Shown here: positions 8,452-17,301 of the stretch, in pieces
Numbering within the stretch: position 1 is the stretch's first letter
Layout: every line of letters starts with the position of its first letter
Origin: Actinotalea endophytica
GTDB lineage: Bacteria; Actinomycetota; Actinomycetes; Actinomycetales; Cellulomonadaceae
Assembly (NCBI RefSeq): GCF_025717005.1
Contig: NZ_JAOVZU010000012.1
Span: 36,108 to 91,225 of the forward strand
Reading direction: 5' to 3'
Length of the DNA stretch: 55,118 nt
Notes under the pieces: model-generated
Told to the model about the DNA's origin: nothing
The model's database searches: none
Seen by the model: only the letters and a program-made list of their open reading frames with translations
Made by a program: the position numbers and the translations under genes

Positions 8452-10074
8452 GTGCAGCCGACCCCGTCCACCTCGACCCAGTGGGGTCGGGTCGCCGACG
8501 TGCACGGCGACCACGACCCCGAGCGGCCGGTGGCGCGCGCGTCCCTGCTGGATGCCGTGACCGACCTGCGCGCCGACGTCGAGGCGACGGTCTTCCCGCT
8601 GCCGCTGGCGGACGTCGAGCACGCCCGGGAACGTCGCCGGGCGCTGCTCGAGCAGCTCGACGACCACCTGCTGCCCCGGCTGCGCGAGCTGTCCGCGCCC
8701 GGTCTCGTGGTGGTCGCGGGCTCGACCGGGGCCGGCAAGTCCACGCTGGTGAACTCGATCGTCGGGGAGGAGGTCAGCCAGGCGGGCGTGCTGCGGCCGA
8801 CCACCCGTCGACCCGTGCTCGTGCACCACCCGGCCGACGGCGACCTGCTGGCCGAGCACCCCCTGCTGGCCGAGGTCGACGTGGCGGCGCGCGACGTCGT
8901 GCCGCGCGGGATCGCGCTGATCGACGCTCCCGACCTGGACTCGTTGGTCGAGGACAACCGGAGGGTCGCGCAGCGGCTGATGGACGCGGCCGACCTGTGG
9001 CTGTTCGTCACCACGGCGGCGCGGTACGGCGATGCGCTGCCCTGGCACGTGCTCGACCAGGCCGCCGAGCGCAAGGTCTCCATGGCGATGGTGCTCAACC
9101 GGGTCCCGAAGGACGCGGTCGTCACGGTGCGCTCCGACCTGCTCGCCCGCCTCGGCGCGCGCGGGCTGTCCAGCGTCCCGCTGTTCCTGGTGCCGGACGC
9201 CGGGCCGCACGAGGGCCTGCTCGACGACAAGGCCGTCGCCCCGGTGCGCCGGTGGCTCACCGTGCTCGCCGGTGCAGACCGTGCGCAGTCGGTCATCGCG
9301 CGCACCCAGCGCGGCGCGATCGGTGCGCTGCGGCCGTGGATCGGCGAGCTCGCGGACGCGGTCGAGGCCCAGGTGGAAGCCAGGGCCGACCTGGAGCGCC
9401 GGGTCGACGCGTGCCTGGAGAAGCCCGGTGCGGCCGCGGCGGCCTCGGTGCAGCGCGGCGGGGTCGCGGAGGGGCCGGTGCGCAGCGCCTGGTCCTCGCG
9501 CGCGGGGTCGGGGCCGCTCGGCCGGGGCTGGACCTCGCGTCGCGGGCACGCCGCACGGGTCGAGGCACTCGAGCACGTCGGGTCCGAGCTCGAGGGTGCG
9601 GCGCGGGTCGCGCTCGTCGCGGCACGGCGTTCCGGCGCGCGCGCGGTCGACGCTGCGGTCGGGGACGAGCTCGACGACCTGCCGGTGCCGGAGACCGCCC
9701 CGGTGGTCCCGGCCCCCGACGTCGACGCCGTCGCCTGGCTCGCGGACACCGCCGCGGCCGTGGAGCACGAAGCGGCACGCTCGAGGGGCGCCGCGCGGCT
9801 CGTCCGCCTCGCGGGTGCGCGGGGAGCCGGCGTCGTCGTCGCCGGTGCGGCGGTGGGGCTCGGTGCCGCCCGGGTGCATGTGGAGCAGGCCATGGGTTCG
9901 CAGGCCGGGTCCGAGCTGGTGCAGCAGGCGGCCGACGACCTGGTGACCAGGGTCCGTGCGCAGGTGCTCGCCGCCGGGGCCTCGGTGCGCGCCGCGCTGG
10001 ACACGCCCGACCTCGCCGCGGACGCGGCGGCCCGGCTCCAGCTGCGCCGTGCCGTGCTCAAGGAGTGGACATGA
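8452..10074 (+). CDS. Dynamin-like membrane GTPase, A-type, first pair
   Basis: P-loop GTPase of 540 residues. G1 is GSTGAGKST (90-98), the switch region has LRPTTRRPVLVHH, and G3 is DAPDLDS. The G4 position reads VLNRVPKD instead of NKxD, so base recognition may be altered. One hydrophobic segment near GAGVVVAGAAVGLGAARV (about residue 460) and long helical stretches suggest membrane association. The next GTPase starts inside its stop codon (ATGA overlap), so the two are translated together. It is a clear paralogue of the gene at 13910. Paired dynamin-like proteins in actinomycetes (Streptomyces DynA/DynB, mycobacterial IniA/IniC) act in membrane remodelling or division; the role here is inferred. 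The GTG start follows AAGGAT by 6 nt. Confidence 0.85.
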   Translation: MQPTPSTSTQWGRVADVHGDHDPERPVARASLLDAVTDLRADVEATVFPLPLADVEHARERRRALLEQLDDHLLPRLRELSAPGLVVVAGSTGAGKSTLVNSIVGEEVSQAGVLRPTTRRPVLVHHPADGDLLAEHPLLAEVDVAARDVVPRGIALIDAPDLDSLVEDNRRVAQRLMDAADLWLFVTTAARYGDALPWHVLDQAAERKVSMAMVLNRVPKDAVVTVRSDLLARLGARGLSSVPLFLVPDAGPHEGLLDDKAVAPVRRWLTVLAGADRAQSVIARTQRGAIGALRPWIGELADAVEAQVEARADLERRVDACLEKPGAAAAASVQRGGVAEGPVRSAWSSRAGSGPLGRGWTSRRGHAARVEALEHVGSELEGAARVALVAARRSGARAVDAAVGDELDDLPVPETAPVVPAPDVDAVAWLADTAAAVEHEAARSRGAARLVRLAGARGAGVVVAGAAVGLGAARVHVEQAMGSQAGSELVQQAADDLVTRVRAQVLAAGASVRAALDTPDLAADAAARLQLRRAVLKEWT

Positions 10075-11573
10075 CTGACGCACCGGTCGCGCCCGGGGAG
10101 CGCACCGCGGCCCTGCTCGAGGAGGTCGAGAACCTCGAGGCGGCGCTCGCCCTCGCCGGCGAGCGGGCCGACGCCGACCTGCGTGACCGGGTCGGCACCC
10201 TGCTCGCGGGCGTGCGCGAACGGCTCGCCCTCGGCGTCGACCACACCGTCGTCGCGCTCGTGGGTGGCACCGGTTCGGGCAAGTCGTCCCTGTTCAACGC
10301 GCTGTCCGGGCTGAAGTTCGCCGACGTCGGGGTGCGCCGGCCGACGACCTCCAAGGTCACCGCGTGCGTCTGGGCGCACGACGCGACGGCGCTGCTCGAC
10401 TGGCTCGGTGTCGACCTGGAGCGGCGGATCGAGCGCGAGTCGGCGCTCGACGGCGAGACCCAGGCGGCGCTGCGCGGCCTGGTGCTGCTCGACCTGCCGG
10501 ACCACGACTCGGTCGAGGCGGCCCACCACGAGGTGGTCGACCGCCTCGTGCCGCAGGTCGACCTGCTCGCCTGGGTCGTCGACCCCCAGAAGTACGCCGA
10601 CGACGCGCTGCACACCGGGTACCTGTCCCGCCTGGCCGGGCACGAGGCGACGATGCTCCTGCTGCTCAACCAGATCGACACGGTGCCGGAGCGGGCCCGC
10701 GACGAGCTCGTGGCCGACGTCGAGCGGCTGCTCGAGGCCGACGGCCTGCACGGCATGCGCACCCTGCCGGTGAGCGCGGCCACCGGTGCGGGCCTGACGG
10801 ACGTGCACGACGTGCTCGCCGAGGTGGTCGCCGCGCACGGGGTCGCCGAGGCGCACGCCGCTGCCGAGCTCGACGACGCTGCCACCGCCCTGGCCACGGC
10901 CGTCGGCGACGGCGAGCCCGAGCCGCCGGTCGGTCGTGCGGTCGACGCCCTGCTCGAGGCGGCCGGGGTGCCCGGCGAGGTCGAGGCGGTGCGGGCGGGT
11001 GCTCCGGCGGCCTCGGAGCCGTCCACGCTGGCGCCGACGCTCGGACCGGTGCAGGCCGAGCGCGCGGGACTGGTGCGGGAGGCGTGGCTGGCCGACACGA
11101 CCGCCGGGCTTCCCGCACCGTGGCGCGACTCGCTGGTCGACGCGGTTGCGGACGACGCCGGCCTGGTCCGCGCCGTGGACACCGCGCTCGCCGCCGTCGA
11201 GATCCCGCCACGGGCGAGGCGCTCGACAGTGCAACGGTGGGCGCCGTGGGTGCTCGTCCTGCTCGCCGCCGGAGCGGCCGCCGCCGCGGTGCTGCTCGAC
11301 CCGTGGTGGTGGGCCGTGTGCGGTGGCGCCCTGCTGCTCGCGGCGGGCTCGCTCTGGTGGACGCGTCGCTCGCTGAGACGGGCAGCACGTGCGGCCGCCG
11401 CGCAGCTGCTCGCCGCGGGCCGACACGCGGTGCAGTCCGCCGTCGAGGAGGCGTTGGGCGCGCCGACCCGTGAGGTGCTCGGCGACCACGAGCTGGTCCG
11501 CCTCGCCGCGGCGCGCGCGGACGTCGAGGTGCCCTCCACGGACCCCGGACCCGAGGACGCGTCCACCGACTGA
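10071..11573 (+). CDS. Dynamin-like membrane GTPase, B-type, first pair
   Basis: P-loop GTPase of 500 residues and partner of the preceding gene, whose TGA overlaps its ATG by 4 bp. G1 is GGTGSGKSS (65-73), G2 has RRPTTSKVTACVW, G3 is DLPDHDS, G4 is NQID and G5 is SAATG, so all nucleotide motifs are readable. Near the C-terminus two hydrophobic helices (WVLVLLAAGAAAAAVLL and WWAVCGGALLLAAGSLWW) form a hairpin membrane anchor. It is paralogous to the gene at 15682, sharing the DLPDHDS and VVDPQKYAD blocks. The open frame extends far upstream inside the previous gene, but the ATG at 10071 is the coupled start. A role in membrane remodelling or septation is inferred from the family. Confidence 0.86.
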   Translation: MTDAPVAPGERTAALLEEVENLEAALALAGERADADLRDRVGTLLAGVRERLALGVDHTVVALVGGTGSGKSSLFNALSGLKFADVGVRRPTTSKVTACVWAHDATALLDWLGVDLERRIERESALDGETQAALRGLVLLDLPDHDSVEAAHHEVVDRLVPQVDLLAWVVDPQKYADDALHTGYLSRLAGHEATMLLLLNQIDTVPERARDELVADVERLLEADGLHGMRTLPVSAATGAGLTDVHDVLAEVVAAHGVAEAHAAAELDDAATALATAVGDGEPEPPVGRAVDALLEAAGVPGEVEAVRAGAPAASEPSTLAPTLGPVQAERAGLVREAWLADTTAGLPAPWRDSLVDAVADDAGLVRAVDTALAAVEIPPRARRSTVQRWAPWVLVLLAAGAAAAAVLLDPWWWAVCGGALLLAAGSLWWTRRSLRRAARAAAAQLLAAGRHAVQSAVEEALGAPTREVLGDHELVRLAAARADVEVPSTDPGPEDASTD

Positions 11574-11654
11574 CCGGGCGCCGCCCGCAGGGGAGCCCTC
11601 GGCCGGGCACCGTCGCCCCGTGGCCGGACGGACCGGCCGGGATCGAGGCGAGAC

Positions 11655-12140
11655 ATGCGCAAGGCAGCGACCGTGACGGTGACCGGGTGGGTCGGCACGG
11701 TGCCCAGAGAGGTGTCGGGGGAGGGCGTGCCGTTCACGTCGTTCCGGGTGTCGGTGGCCGAGCGGCGGTTCGACCCGCAGACCCGCGAGTGGGGTGACGG
11801 GCCCACCGAGTGGTTCACGGTCAAGGCCTGGCGGGACCTCGCGATCAACGTCTCGGAGTCGATCCGCAAGGGAGATCCCGTCATCGTCATGGGCCGGCTG
11901 CGCACCGACCAGTGGGAGTCGGACAAGGGCACCCACGCGGGGTTCGTCATCGAGGCCGACTCCGTGGGGCACGACATGGTGTGGGGCTCGGGGACGTTCC
12001 GCCGCAGGGTGCACCGTTCCGGTGCCGCCGGGGTCGAGCGGGTCGAGGACGCGACGCCCGAGGAGCCGGCCGAGGACCCGTGGGCGACGGAGCCGGCCGC
12101 GGCCGAGGTCGATGCGCCGGAGCCCGTCCTCACGCCGTAG
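11655..12140 (+). CDS. ssb: Single-stranded DNA-binding protein, SsbB-like paralogue
   Basis: OB-fold ssDNA-binding protein of 161 residues. The N-terminal 110 residues carry the SSB core, including TVTGWVGTVPRE, FRVSVAERRF, TEWFTVKAWRDLA and GDPVIVMGRLRTDQW. The C-terminal 45 residues are acidic and Pro/Ala-rich but end PEPVLTP, so the DDDIPF-type tip that recruits replication and repair proteins is missing. That points to the accessory actinobacterial paralogue (SsbB type, linked in Streptomyces to chromosome segregation during sporulation) rather than the replicative SSB. GAGGCGAG gives a ribosome site. It sits between two GTPase pairs and just before ettA. Confidence 0.9.
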   Translation: MRKAATVTVTGWVGTVPREVSGEGVPFTSFRVSVAERRFDPQTREWGDGPTEWFTVKAWRDLAINVSESIRKGDPVIVMGRLRTDQWESDKGTHAGFVIEADSVGHDMVWGSGTFRRRVHRSGAAGVERVEDATPEEPAEDPWATEPAAAEVDAPEPVLTP

Positions 12141-12188
12141 GCTGTCGGGTCGGAACAACGACCCCGCGACGACTGGAGCGAGCCCGCA

Positions 12189-13871
12189 GTGGCCGAGTTC
12201 ATCTACACCATGCACAAGGCGCGCAAGGCGCACGGTGACAAGCTCATCCTCGACGACGTCACGATGGCGTTCTTCCCGGGTGCCAAGATCGGCATGGTCG
12301 GCCCGAACGGCGCCGGCAAGTCGACGATCCTCAAGATCATGGCCGGGCTGGACCAACCGTCGAACGGCGAGGCACGGCTGTCGCCCGGCTACTCGGTGGG
12401 CATCCTGCTCCAGGAGCCCCCGCTGAACGAGTCGAAGACCGTGCTCGGCAACGTCGAGGAGGGTGTCGCCGAGGTCAAGGCCAAGCTCGACCGGTTCAAC
12501 GAGATCAGCGAGCTCATGGCGGACCCGGACGCCGACTACGACGCGTTGCTCGCCGAGATGGGCGAGCTCCAGGAGGCCCTGGACCACGCCGACGCGTGGG
12601 ACCTGGACAACCAGCTCTCGCAGGCGATGGACGCGCTGCAGCTCCCGCCGGCCGACGCCGACGTCACGGTGCTCTCCGGCGGTGAGCGGCGGCGCGTCGC
12701 GCTGTGCAAGCTGCTGCTGGAGAAGCCGGACCTGCTGCTGCTCGACGAGCCCACGAACCACCTGGACGCCGAGTCCGTGCAGTGGCTCGAGCAGCACCTC
12801 GCGCAGTACGAGGGCGCGGTCATCGCGGTCACCCACGACCGCTACTTCCTCGACCACGTCGCGCAGTGGATCGCCGAGGTGGACCGCGGGCGGCTCTACC
12901 CGTACGAGGGCAACTACTCCACGTACCTGGAGAAGAAGCGTGCCCGCCTGGAGGTCCAGGGCCGCAAGGACGCGAAGCTCGCCAAGCGCCTCGCCGACGA
13001 GCTCGACTGGGTCCGGCAGTCCGCCAAGGGTCGCCAGGCCAAGTCCAAGGCACGTCTGCAGCGCTACGAGGAGATGGCGGCCGAGGCGGAGCGCACCAGG
13101 AAGCTGGACTTCGAGGAGATCCAGATCCCGCCGGGTCCGCGTCTGGGCACCCAGGTCATCGAGGCCACGGACCTGAAGAAGGGCTTCGGGGACCGGACTC
13201 TCATCCACGGGCTGTCGTTCTCGCTGCCGCGCAACGGGATCGTCGGCGTGATCGGCCCGAACGGCGTCGGCAAGACGACGCTCTTCAAGACGATCGTGGG
13301 CCTCGAGCCGCTGGACGACGGCAACCTCAAGGTCGGCGACACGGTGAAGATCTCCTACGTCGACCAGTCCCGCGGCGGCCTGGACCCGAAGAAGACCCTC
13401 TGGGAGACGGTGTCCGGCGGGCTGGACTACATCAAGGTCGGCAACGTCGAGATGCCGTCGCGCGCCTACGTCGCCGCGTTCGGCTTCAAGGGTCCCGACC
13501 AGCAGAAGCCCACCGGGGTCCTCTCCGGCGGCGAGCGGAACCGCCTGAACCTGGCGCTCACGCTCAAGGAGGGCGGCAACGTGCTGCTCCTCGACGAGCC
13601 GACCAACGACCTCGACGTCGAGACGCTCGGTTCGCTCGAGAACGCCCTGCTGGACTTCCCGGGCTGCGCCGTCGTGGTCTCCCACGACCGGTGGTTCCTG
13701 GACCGCGTCGCGACGCACATCCTCGCCTACGAGGGCACCGACGCGGACCCGGCGAGCTGGTACTGGTTCGAGGGGAACTTCGAGGCGTACGAGCAGAACA
13801 AGGTCGAGCGCCTCGGCATCGAGGCAGCCCGTCCGCACCGGGTGACGTACCGGAAGCTGACCCGCGACTGA
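12189..13871 (+). CDS. ettA: Energy-dependent translational throttle protein EttA (ABC-F ATPase)
   Basis: Cytosolic ABC-F ATPase of 560 residues that binds the ribosomal E site and gates entry into elongation according to ATP/ADP levels. Two full ABC domains are present. The first has Walker A GPNGAGKST (38-46), signature LSGGERRRVALCK and Walker B LLLLDEPTNHLD. The second has GPNGVGKTT, LSGGERNRLNLAL and LLLDEPTNDLD. A basic linker between them (about residues 245-300, rich in Lys/Arg) is the P-site tRNA interaction motif region. Length and motif spelling fit EttA rather than other ABC-F proteins. The start is GTG with GGAGCGAG upstream. A short GC hairpin (13872-13886) follows the stop. Confidence 0.95.
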   Translation: MAEFIYTMHKARKAHGDKLILDDVTMAFFPGAKIGMVGPNGAGKSTILKIMAGLDQPSNGEARLSPGYSVGILLQEPPLNESKTVLGNVEEGVAEVKAKLDRFNEISELMADPDADYDALLAEMGELQEALDHADAWDLDNQLSQAMDALQLPPADADVTVLSGGERRRVALCKLLLEKPDLLLLDEPTNHLDAESVQWLEQHLAQYEGAVIAVTHDRYFLDHVAQWIAEVDRGRLYPYEGNYSTYLEKKRARLEVQGRKDAKLAKRLADELDWVRQSAKGRQAKSKARLQRYEEMAAEAERTRKLDFEEIQIPPGPRLGTQVIEATDLKKGFGDRTLIHGLSFSLPRNGIVGVIGPNGVGKTTLFKTIVGLEPLDDGNLKVGDTVKISYVDQSRGGLDPKKTLWETVSGGLDYIKVGNVEMPSRAYVAAFGFKGPDQQKPTGVLSGGERNRLNLALTLKEGGNVLLLDEPTNDLDVETLGSLENALLDFPGCAVVVSHDRWFLDRVATHILAYEGTDADPASWYWFEGNFEAYEQNKVERLGIEAARPHRVTYRKLTRD

Positions 13872-13909
13872 GCGGGCCGCGCCCGCGCTCGCTCGGGCAT
13901 GATCGACCT

Positions 13910-15691
13910 GTGACGCAGAGCAGCACGGCACCGGCCGACCACGAGCTGGTCGCCGGGCTCACCGCGCTGCGGGCCGCCCTGGCCGAGATGCGCCTGCCGC
14001 TCGAGGTGGCGGGCGCGGCCGCGGCCAGGGTCGAGACGGCGCGGCTCGTCGCGCACCTCGACGACTACCTGCTTCCGCGGGTGCGGCAGATGGGCGCGCC
14101 GCTGCTCGCAGTCGTCGGCGGCTCGACCGGCGCCGGCAAGTCCACCCTGGTCAGCTCACTCGTCGGGGCCGTGGTCAGCCCCGCCGGGGTGCTGCGGCCG
14201 ACCACCCGGTCGCCGGTGCTCGTGCACCACCCCGACGATCTCGCCTGGTTCGCGTCCGACCGGATCCTGCCCGGGCTCCCGCGCTGGACGGGCGAGGGCG
14301 GCGAGGGCGGGCTCCGCCTGGTCGCGCACCCGGCGGTGCCCCGCGGCCTCGCGCTGCTCGACGCACCGGACATCGACTCGGTGGTCACCGCGAACCGCGA
14401 GCTCGGCGCGCAGCTCCTCGGAGCCGCCGACCTGTGGGTCTTCGTCACCACCGCGGCGCGCTACGCCGACGCCGTGCCCTGGGACCTGCTCGCCGAGGCC
14501 GCCGCGCGCCAGGCCGCGGTCGGGGTCGTGCTCGACCGGCTCGAGCCGCACGAGCGGGAGGCCGTCACCGCGGACCTCGGGCGGATGCTCACCGAGCGTG
14601 GGCTGGCCGGGGCGCGGCTGCTGACCGTCCCGGAGGCGGCGCTGCGCGACGGCCTCCTGCCGCCCGACGCGATCGCAGGCGTGCGGGACTGGTTGCACCG
14701 TGTCGCCGACGACGCCGACGCACGCGAGCACCTGGTCCGGGCCACCGTGCGCGGCGCGGTCGCCGACCTCGTCGCGCGCGCACCGCACCTGGCAGCGGCC
14801 GCGGACGACCAGGTGACCCACGCCGAGTGGCTCGCCGGCGCCGTCGACGACGCCTACGCGAACGCGTCGCGCACCGTCGCCGACGCGACCTCCGACGGCA
14901 CCATGCTGCGTGGCGAGGTGCTCGCCCGCTGGCAGGAGTTCATCGGCACCGGGGAGCTGCTCCGCGCGGTCGAGGCCAAGGTCAGCTCGTGGCGCGACAG
15001 GCTCACCGCCGCGCTGCGCGGCCGCCCCGCGCCCGAGCCGGTCGCCGCCGCGATCGGTGCGAGCCTGGTCGACGTGGTCGCCGACGCCGCCGACCGGGCC
15101 GCCGAGCAGGCCTGGACGACGTGGCACGCCGACCCCGCGGGGGCGCGGCTCCTCGACGGGCTGCGCCTGTCGCGGTCCTCGCCGGACCTGCGCGACCGGG
15201 TCGCCGAGGAGGTCCGCGGCTGGCAGACCTCCGTGCTCGAGCTGGTGAGCAGCGAGGGCGCGGACCGGCGGGTCACCGCGCGCGTGCTGTCGTTCGGCGT
15301 CAACGGCCTGGGGGCCGCCCTGATGATCGTGATCTTCGCGCACTCGGGCGGCCTCACCGGCGCCGAGGTCGGGGTCGCCGGCGGCACCGCGGTGCTCGCT
15401 CAGCGCCTGCTCGAGGCGATCTTCGGCGACGACGCGGTGCGGCGCCTCACCCGGGTCGCGCAGGCGGACCTGCAGGCCAGGGTCGAACGGGTCCTCGCCG
15501 ACGAGGCGACCCGCGCGGCGACGCCGCTCGCAGCCCTCGACGTGACGTCGGCAGGTCCGCAGATCCGCGCAGCGCTCGCCCGGATCGGTGTGCCCGAGGC
15601 GCCGCCGGCGCCGGCCGTGCCCGAGGTCGAGACCGAGCCCGAACCGGAGACCGGCGGTCTGCGCGCCTGGTGGAGGCGGCTGTGGTCCTGA
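13910..15691 (+). CDS. Dynamin-like membrane GTPase, A-type, second pair
   Basis: P-loop GTPase of 593 residues, paralogous to the gene at 8452: both share LLPRVRQ/LLPRLRE, G1 GSTGAGKST (71-79 here), AGVLRPTTR and LVHHP. G3 is DAPDIDS. The G4 site reads VLDRLEPHE and has lost NKxD altogether. The C-terminal part differs from its paralogue: it carries two adjacent hydrophobic stretches (VNGLGAALMIVIFAHSG and GVAGGTAVLAQRLLEAIF) that look like a membrane-inserting paddle, then an acidic tail ending WWRRLWS. The GTG start follows CATGAT by 6 nt, suggesting a leaderless message. The next GTPase overlaps its 3' end. Confidence 0.84.
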   Translation: MTQSSTAPADHELVAGLTALRAALAEMRLPLEVAGAAAARVETARLVAHLDDYLLPRVRQMGAPLLAVVGGSTGAGKSTLVSSLVGAVVSPAGVLRPTTRSPVLVHHPDDLAWFASDRILPGLPRWTGEGGEGGLRLVAHPAVPRGLALLDAPDIDSVVTANRELGAQLLGAADLWVFVTTAARYADAVPWDLLAEAAARQAAVGVVLDRLEPHEREAVTADLGRMLTERGLAGARLLTVPEAALRDGLLPPDAIAGVRDWLHRVADDADAREHLVRATVRGAVADLVARAPHLAAAADDQVTHAEWLAGAVDDAYANASRTVADATSDGTMLRGEVLARWQEFIGTGELLRAVEAKVSSWRDRLTAALRGRPAPEPVAAAIGASLVDVVADAADRAAEQAWTTWHADPAGARLLDGLRLSRSSPDLRDRVAEEVRGWQTSVLELVSSEGADRRVTARVLSFGVNGLGAALMIVIFAHSGGLTGAEVGVAGGTAVLAQRLLEAIFGDDAVRRLTRVAQADLQARVERVLADEATRAATPLAALDVTSAGPQIRAALARIGVPEAPPAPAVPEVETEPEPETGGLRAWWRRLWS

Positions 15692-17301
15692 TCGTCGAGC
15701 GGCTCGAGGCGCTGACCGAGGCGGTCGCCGCGGGGCACGACGTGCTGCCCGTCGAGCTCGTCGACCGCGCTCGCGGTGTCGGCGCGCGGGCCGGCGACCG
15801 CCTGCGGCTGTCCGAGGAGCACACCGTCGTCGCCGTCGCGGGCGCGACCGGCTCCGGCAAGTCGTCCATCGTCAACGCGCTGGTGGGTGGGCCGGTCGCC
15901 AAGGTCGACGTGCTGCGCCCCACCACGTCCGCCGCCCTCGCCGCGGTCTGGGGCGCCGACGGGTCCACGCCGCTGCTGGACTGGCTCGGAGTGCGTGAGC
16001 GGGTCGTGGTCGCCGAGCACGCCGACGCAGGTCTCGTGCTGCTCGACCTGCCCGACCACGACTCGGTGCGCACCGAGCACCGGCTCGAGGCCGAGCGGCT
16101 CATCGCGCTCGTGGACCTGATGGTGTGGGTGCTCGACCCGCAGAAGTACGCCGACGCCGCGGTGCACGAGCGCTACCTGCGCAACCTGCGTGCGCACCGT
16201 GACGTGCTGCTCGTGGTGCTCAACCAGAGCGATCGCCTCACGCCCGGCGAGGTGGACGCCACCGTCGCCGACGCCCGTCGGCTGCTCGCCGAGGACGGGC
16301 TCGACGGCGTGCCGGTGCTGCCGGTCTCCGCGCGTACCGGGGCCGGCGTGGACGCGCTGCGCGATGCGCTCGGCGACGCCGCGCGACGGCGGGAGGCCCG
16401 CGTTGCGCGGCTCCGGGCAGACGTCGTCACGATCGCCGGCGACGTGCTGTCGCAGTGCGGGGCGGCGGCGGTTCCGCGGCCCACCGCCGACCGCGAGCTC
16501 GTCGATGCGTTCGCCGAGGCGGCCGGGGTCCCGACCGTGGTGTCCGCGGTCGAGGGCTCGGCGCGGCTCTCCGCGCACCTGGCGACGGGCTGGCCACCGA
16601 CCCGGTGGGTGGGCCGTCTCCGCGCCGACCCGCTGCACACCCTGCACCTCGCCGCACCGCGGGCGGGCGCCCGGGACGATGCCGGTGCAGGCGAGGACGT
16701 GACTCGCACCTCGCTGCCGGCCCCCGGCCCGGCCGAGCTCGCCCGTGCGGCCGGCGCGATCCGGGACTGGCGGGAGCGGGCCACCGACGGGCTGCCCGAC
16801 GCGTGGGTCCTCGCCGCCCGCGGGACCGAGCCCACCGAGGCGCTCGCGGACGAGCTCGACCGTGCGGTCGCCCGGACCCACGTGACCAGGCTGCGCCGGC
16901 CGCTGTGGTGGCGCGCCGTGGGCGTCGCGCAGTGGTTGCTGCTCGCCGTCGCGGTGGGTGGACTGGGCTGGCTCGGCGCCCTGGCGGGTCTGGACGCACT
17001 GCGGATGCCCTCACGCGAGCCACCCGAGTGGCACGGCTGGCCCGTGCCGACGCTCATGCTGCTCGCCGGGGTGGTCGCCGGACTGGTGCTCGCGGGCGTC
17101 GCCCGCCTCGTCGCGGGGGCGGGGGCGCGGCGACAGGCCCGCCGGGCGACCGCTGCGCTGCGGCGATCGATCTCCGACGTCGCCGACCGCGTGGTCGTCG
17201 AGCCGGTCGCCGAGCTCGTCGAGCGTCACGAGCACTGCCGGGCGGCTGCACTGCGAGCCGCTGCCGAGGAGTCGGCGCGGCGCCGAGGAGGAGGGCGATG
17301 A
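15682..17301 (+). CDS. Dynamin-like membrane GTPase, B-type, second pair
   Basis: P-loop GTPase of 539 residues, partner of the gene before it and paralogue of the gene at 10071. G1 is GATGSGKSS (54-62), followed by VLRPTTSAALAAVW, G3 DLPDHDS, G4 NQSD and G5 SARTG. Two hydrophobic helices lie near the C-terminus (WLLLAVAVGGLGWLGAL and LMLLAGVVAGLVLAGVARL). I chose the GTG at 15682 because GGAGG lies 5 nt upstream; it overlaps the previous gene by 10 bp. Its TGA overlaps the ATG of the thioesterase gene. Family knowledge suggests paired heteromeric assembly on the membrane; nothing in the sequence shows when. Confidence 0.85.
   Translation: MVLIVERLEALTEAVAAGHDVLPVELVDRARGVGARAGDRLRLSEEHTVVAVAGATGSGKSSIVNALVGGPVAKVDVLRPTTSAALAAVWGADGSTPLLDWLGVRERVVVAEHADAGLVLLDLPDHDSVRTEHRLEAERLIALVDLMVWVLDPQKYADAAVHERYLRNLRAHRDVLLVVLNQSDRLTPGEVDATVADARRLLAEDGLDGVPVLPVSARTGAGVDALRDALGDAARRREARVARLRADVVTIAGDVLSQCGAAAVPRPTADRELVDAFAEAAGVPTVVSAVEGSARLSAHLATGWPPTRWVGRLRADPLHTLHLAAPRAGARDDAGAGEDVTRTSLPAPGPAELARAAGAIRDWRERATDGLPDAWVLAARGTEPTEALADELDRAVARTHVTRLRRPLWWRAVGVAQWLLLAVAVGGLGWLGALAGLDALRMPSREPPEWHGWPVPTLMLLAGVVAGLVLAGVARLVAGAGARRQARRATAALRRSISDVADRVVVEPVAELVERHEHCRAAALRAAAEESARRRGGGR

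Noticed and set aside
7767-13931. A minus-strand open frame of about 2054 codons
   Set aside because: It is antisense to five well-supported genes, has biased composition, and shows no domain. Long stop-free antisense frames are expected in DNA of this GC content.
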